In this document: piece after piece, positions 61,701 to 64,000 of the stretch
Numbering within the stretch: position 1 is the stretch's first letter
Layout of the letters: each line of letters starts with the position of its first letter
The notes under the pieces: model-generated
What the model was told of the DNA's origin: nothing
Databases searched by the model: none
The model's input: the letters and a program-made list of their open reading frames with translations, nothing else
Made by a program: the position numbers and the translations under genes
From: Bacteroidota bacterium
GTDB lineage: Bacteria; Bacteroidota; Bacteroidia; AKYH767-A; OLB10
NCBI GenBank assembly: GCA_016721435.1
Contig: JADKIC010000015.1
Location: 46,640-110,639, forward strand
DNA length: 64,000 nucleotides
Direction of reading: 5' to 3'

Positions 61701-63786
61701 CAAGCCCTGCACCTGTCCTGTGTAAAGATGATTCAGTACAGCTGGAAATATTTACCAATGCCGGATCATTGATTTCATGGGCGCCTCCGTTGAATGGAAG
61801 CTCTTTGTTACAAACAGTGACTCAACCGGGCACCTATATGTGTCAGGTTGTTTCCTGTGGTATTACAACGTCCTTGTCTATAAATGTCATTCAGGCACCC
61901 GATAATTATGAAATACAAATTCAGGGTAATGATACGATTTGTCCCGGTGATGTTGTACTGTTAGTGGGTCCTCAGGGAATGAATGCGTATTCATGGATGC
62001 CCGGAGGACAAACTACTGCTCAGCTTCCGGTGAACTCAGCCGGAATTTTCATATTAAATATGCTGGATTCATACGGGTGTCCCTCTGTAGATTCAATTCG
62101 TATTGATACCTTGACCCGACCTCCCGGGCCTATTACAATCGATGACACTGTTTGCAGTGGAGATGTTGCTGTTTTGTCGGCGAATGCTCCCACAGCGGTG
62201 TACTGGTTCCAGCAGGCTACATCGTCGGTTCCTCTTGATAGTGGCTTGATGTTTACTACTGGAATAATATTAAATAATCAAGTCTTTTATGCTGCCACAT
62301 TTGATGGTAGTTGTTACAGTCCTTTCACACCTGCGAATGTTCTGGTAGATCCGGTTTCATTGTTGCCGTTGATAACAGGTGATACTGTACTGTGTAATGG
62401 AGATGTGCTGGTATTATCTACTTCATTGATCAATGGTGCATCGTATCAATGGACCTTGCCGGGATCAACTGCTAATACTTTACAAATAACTGTACCGGAT
62501 TGTGATAGTGCTGATGCCGGAGTGTATGCAGTACAACTTTCTAATTTTCGATGTACTGGTCCTGTGGCGATGGTGAATGTGACTATTCTGAACAACCCTG
62601 TCTTTCATGTGAATGCCAGCAATAGCTATGTTTGTCAGGGTGATTCCATAATTTTAGTAGTGGATTCACAGGCCATATCTCCCAATTGGGTCAATGGATT
62701 TTCCTTTGATTCTGTTTTGTATGTTACGAGTCCCGGCTATTATTTTTATTCTGCTCTTGATACAAATGGTTGCCTTGGTTATAGTGATACATTACAAACG
62801 TCCACAGCTCCTTTAACGTTGATGCCCCAGGTGAATGTTGTACAACCTGATTGCTGGTATGATACCGTGATTGCGAATTTATCTTACGTGAATCCGGACT
62901 ACACCTATACATGGAATCTTGGTCCTGCTATTTCCATACAGGATACTTTGCTTAATTATTCCTTGAGTAATGATTTCTATACCGGTCAAATCGAACTGAT
63001 AGTTACCGATTCTTTTGGTTGCAGTGCCAGTTATTTTTTTAATATTAATCCCGAACAAAAGCCCTTGAGTCAAATAGTGGGGAATGCAAATATATGCGAA
63101 GGTGATTCTTCTTTCTCTACGTAGATCCAAATCAATTTTCGACTATGTATTGGATTTTACCTTCCGGACAACAAATCATAGCAGATAGTTTACTTTTTCC
63201 CGGAGTAGCTGCTGTTGACACAGGCCTGTATTATAGTGTAGGAACTACTGCTGAAGGTTGTGTCGACACCCTTAAAAGGGAGATGGTGATTTATCTGTAT
63301 CCGGAAGCTTCAGCCGGAGCAGATAAAATAGCGTGTATAGGAGAAGAAGTGAGCTTTTCGATTGATGTGCCGGGTACATCGTTTTATCAATGGAGCAATG
63401 GTACTTTTGGTCCGACAGTTTATTTGAATGAATCGGATACCGTTTCTGTTACCGTTACCTATGGTCCCGGTTGTAAATTCAGAGATACTGTAAGTGTTCG
63501 TTTTATTGATTGCAGTTATTCAATACCGAATGTTTTTTCACCGAATGGCGATGGGGTCAATGATGATTTCTATATTAATTATCCTTCAGCACGTTTTGGG
63601 GTATTGAATATTTACAACCGCTGGGGAGAATTGATTCGCCTGATAACCGGTCAGGAGCCAAAGTGGAATGGAAAAAATCAGGAGGAAGTTCCGGTTCCTG
63701 AAGGCACTTATTTTTTTGTTGCAGGTTACAAAGATTATTTGGATAAACCTGTGGAGATGAAAGGGAATATTACATTGATACGTTAA
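58771..63786 (+). CDS. Giant SBBP-propeller/Ig-like protein with T9SS type B sorting domain (three frameshifts)
   Basis: The merged protein of about 1,670 residues has a signal peptide (LFVLLFFSTLLIAQP), an N-terminal region of about 400 residues made of SBBP-type repeats (DAYVTGVFSGTAVFG-like units: GNAYVTGVFSGTAVFG; GNVIVGGQFRGTSSFG; SEVFVGGQFSDTLTL), then a long string of Ig/PKD-like domains with the recurring motif ICPGD (GPTSICPGDTITLIV; GNDTICPGDVVLLVG), and a C-terminal gliding-motility type B sorting domain (IPNVFSPNGDGVNDDFYI ... YNRWGELI). Frames break near 61443, near 61692 and near 63118. Start may be GTG 58771 or ATG 58777. The protein is exported by the T9SS and probably stays on the surface; adhesion is an inference. 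Confidence 0.87.
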
Positions 63787-63816
63787 TTTTCGTAAACATA
63801 AGTACTTTGAACGATG

Positions 63817-64000
63817 TTAATTTCGCTGTTTAATGAATACTTTTCGTAAAAGTTTTCGACTGCATGTACTTTGTAATTCAATAATGTAAACACCCGGACT
63901 GAGAAATTGTGTGTTGATTTCTCCGGTCCAGGATTCCTGCTCAATTAATTTACCTTCCAGTGAAAATATACGGACATTGTCGATTACCTCTCCTGTGGTT
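63817..64000 (-). CDS. C-terminal end of a T9SS type A protein (partial)
   Basis: The minus-strand frame entering at the window edge encodes at least 60 residues: TTGEVIDNVRIFSLEGKLIE, then a hydrophobic FLSPGVYIIELQS strand and the basic ending KVFIKQRN before TAA at 63817-63819. The pattern, with the G-V-Y-I/L-I-x-L strand and the final basic residues, is that of a type A sorting domain. The gene is cut by the window edge and converges with the type B protein. Confidence 0.75.
   Translation of the reverse strand, partial: TTGEVIDNVRIFSLEGKLIEQESWTGEINTQFLSPGVYIIELQSTCSRKLLRKVFIKQRN

Noticed and set aside
61504..61725. Hydrophobic small protein inside the T9SS type B gene
   Set aside because: It is an out-of-frame shadow: the neighbouring frame reads GDSVLLVADSGFSYIW, which fits the surrounding Ig-like domains.

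Overview
The window comes from a member of the Bacteroidota, most likely in or near the Chitinophagales/Sphingobacteriia. The evidence is direct. Several very large secreted proteins end in type IX secretion (T9SS) sorting domains of both type A and the gliding-associated type B. Many genes are preceded by the Bacteroidota -7 promoter element TAnnTTTG, twice with a TTG exactly 18 bases upstream. Typical Bacteroidota pairings are present, including divergent tsaD/tamB and adjacent parE/parC. I see no phage, plasmid, rRNA, complete insertion sequence or CRISPR array.

Layout. 1-5.5 kb: rhomboid protease, an isolated Cas6-like protein, an AsmA-like/GT51 transglycosylase fusion, a haem-binding lipoprotein and lipoprotein MsrB. 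5.9-11.2 kb: topoisomerase IV (parE, parC) and an RsmB/NOP-type RNA methyltransferase. 11.2-12.2 kb: a gene-poor island with a nested palindromic element and a 38-bp direct repeat. 12.2-18.7 kb: coiled-coil membrane protein, tsaD and tamB. 18.9 kb: a CAU-anticodon tRNA. 19.2-26.7 kb: two tandem paralogous secreted FN3/PKD-like proteins. 26.8-33.1 kb: GH31 alpha-glucosidase and a BNR/Ig-like T9SS protein. 33.3-43.8 kb: 2-oxoacid dehydrogenase E1 alpha and beta, miaE, sugar-nucleotide and glycosyltransferase genes, gcvT, comB, a zinc phospholipase C-like protein and ispE. 43.9-53.5 kb: accA, dnaB, a conserved secreted protein of the so-called asparagine synthetase B family, an LpxH-like phosphatase, an M1 aminopeptidase and a truncated carA. 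53.7-58.5 kb: RNase H, then a minus-strand group of class-I amidotransferase, GCS2-type carboxylate-amine ligase, ATP-grasp enzyme and esterase. 58.8-64 kb: a 1,670-residue T9SS type B protein and the end of another T9SS protein.

Many genes, including essential ones (parE, accA, ispE, gcvT), are interrupted by one- or two-base indels, frequently in homopolymers, with family-typical sequence continuing in another frame. I read these mainly as consensus errors of an indel-prone assembly rather than as real decay, and I give merged coordinates for each broken gene. carA is different: about 100 residues of its amidotransferase domain are gone at a 9-bp sequence consistent with a repeat-mediated deletion or a collapsed assembly.

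Most interesting items: the esterase/ATP-grasp/GCS2/GATase group, which looks like a pathway for an uncharacterised amide- or peptide-bonded metabolite; the Cas6-like endoribonuclease without other cas genes; the AsmA-GT51 fusion; and the 148-bp nested palindrome at 11.6 kb.
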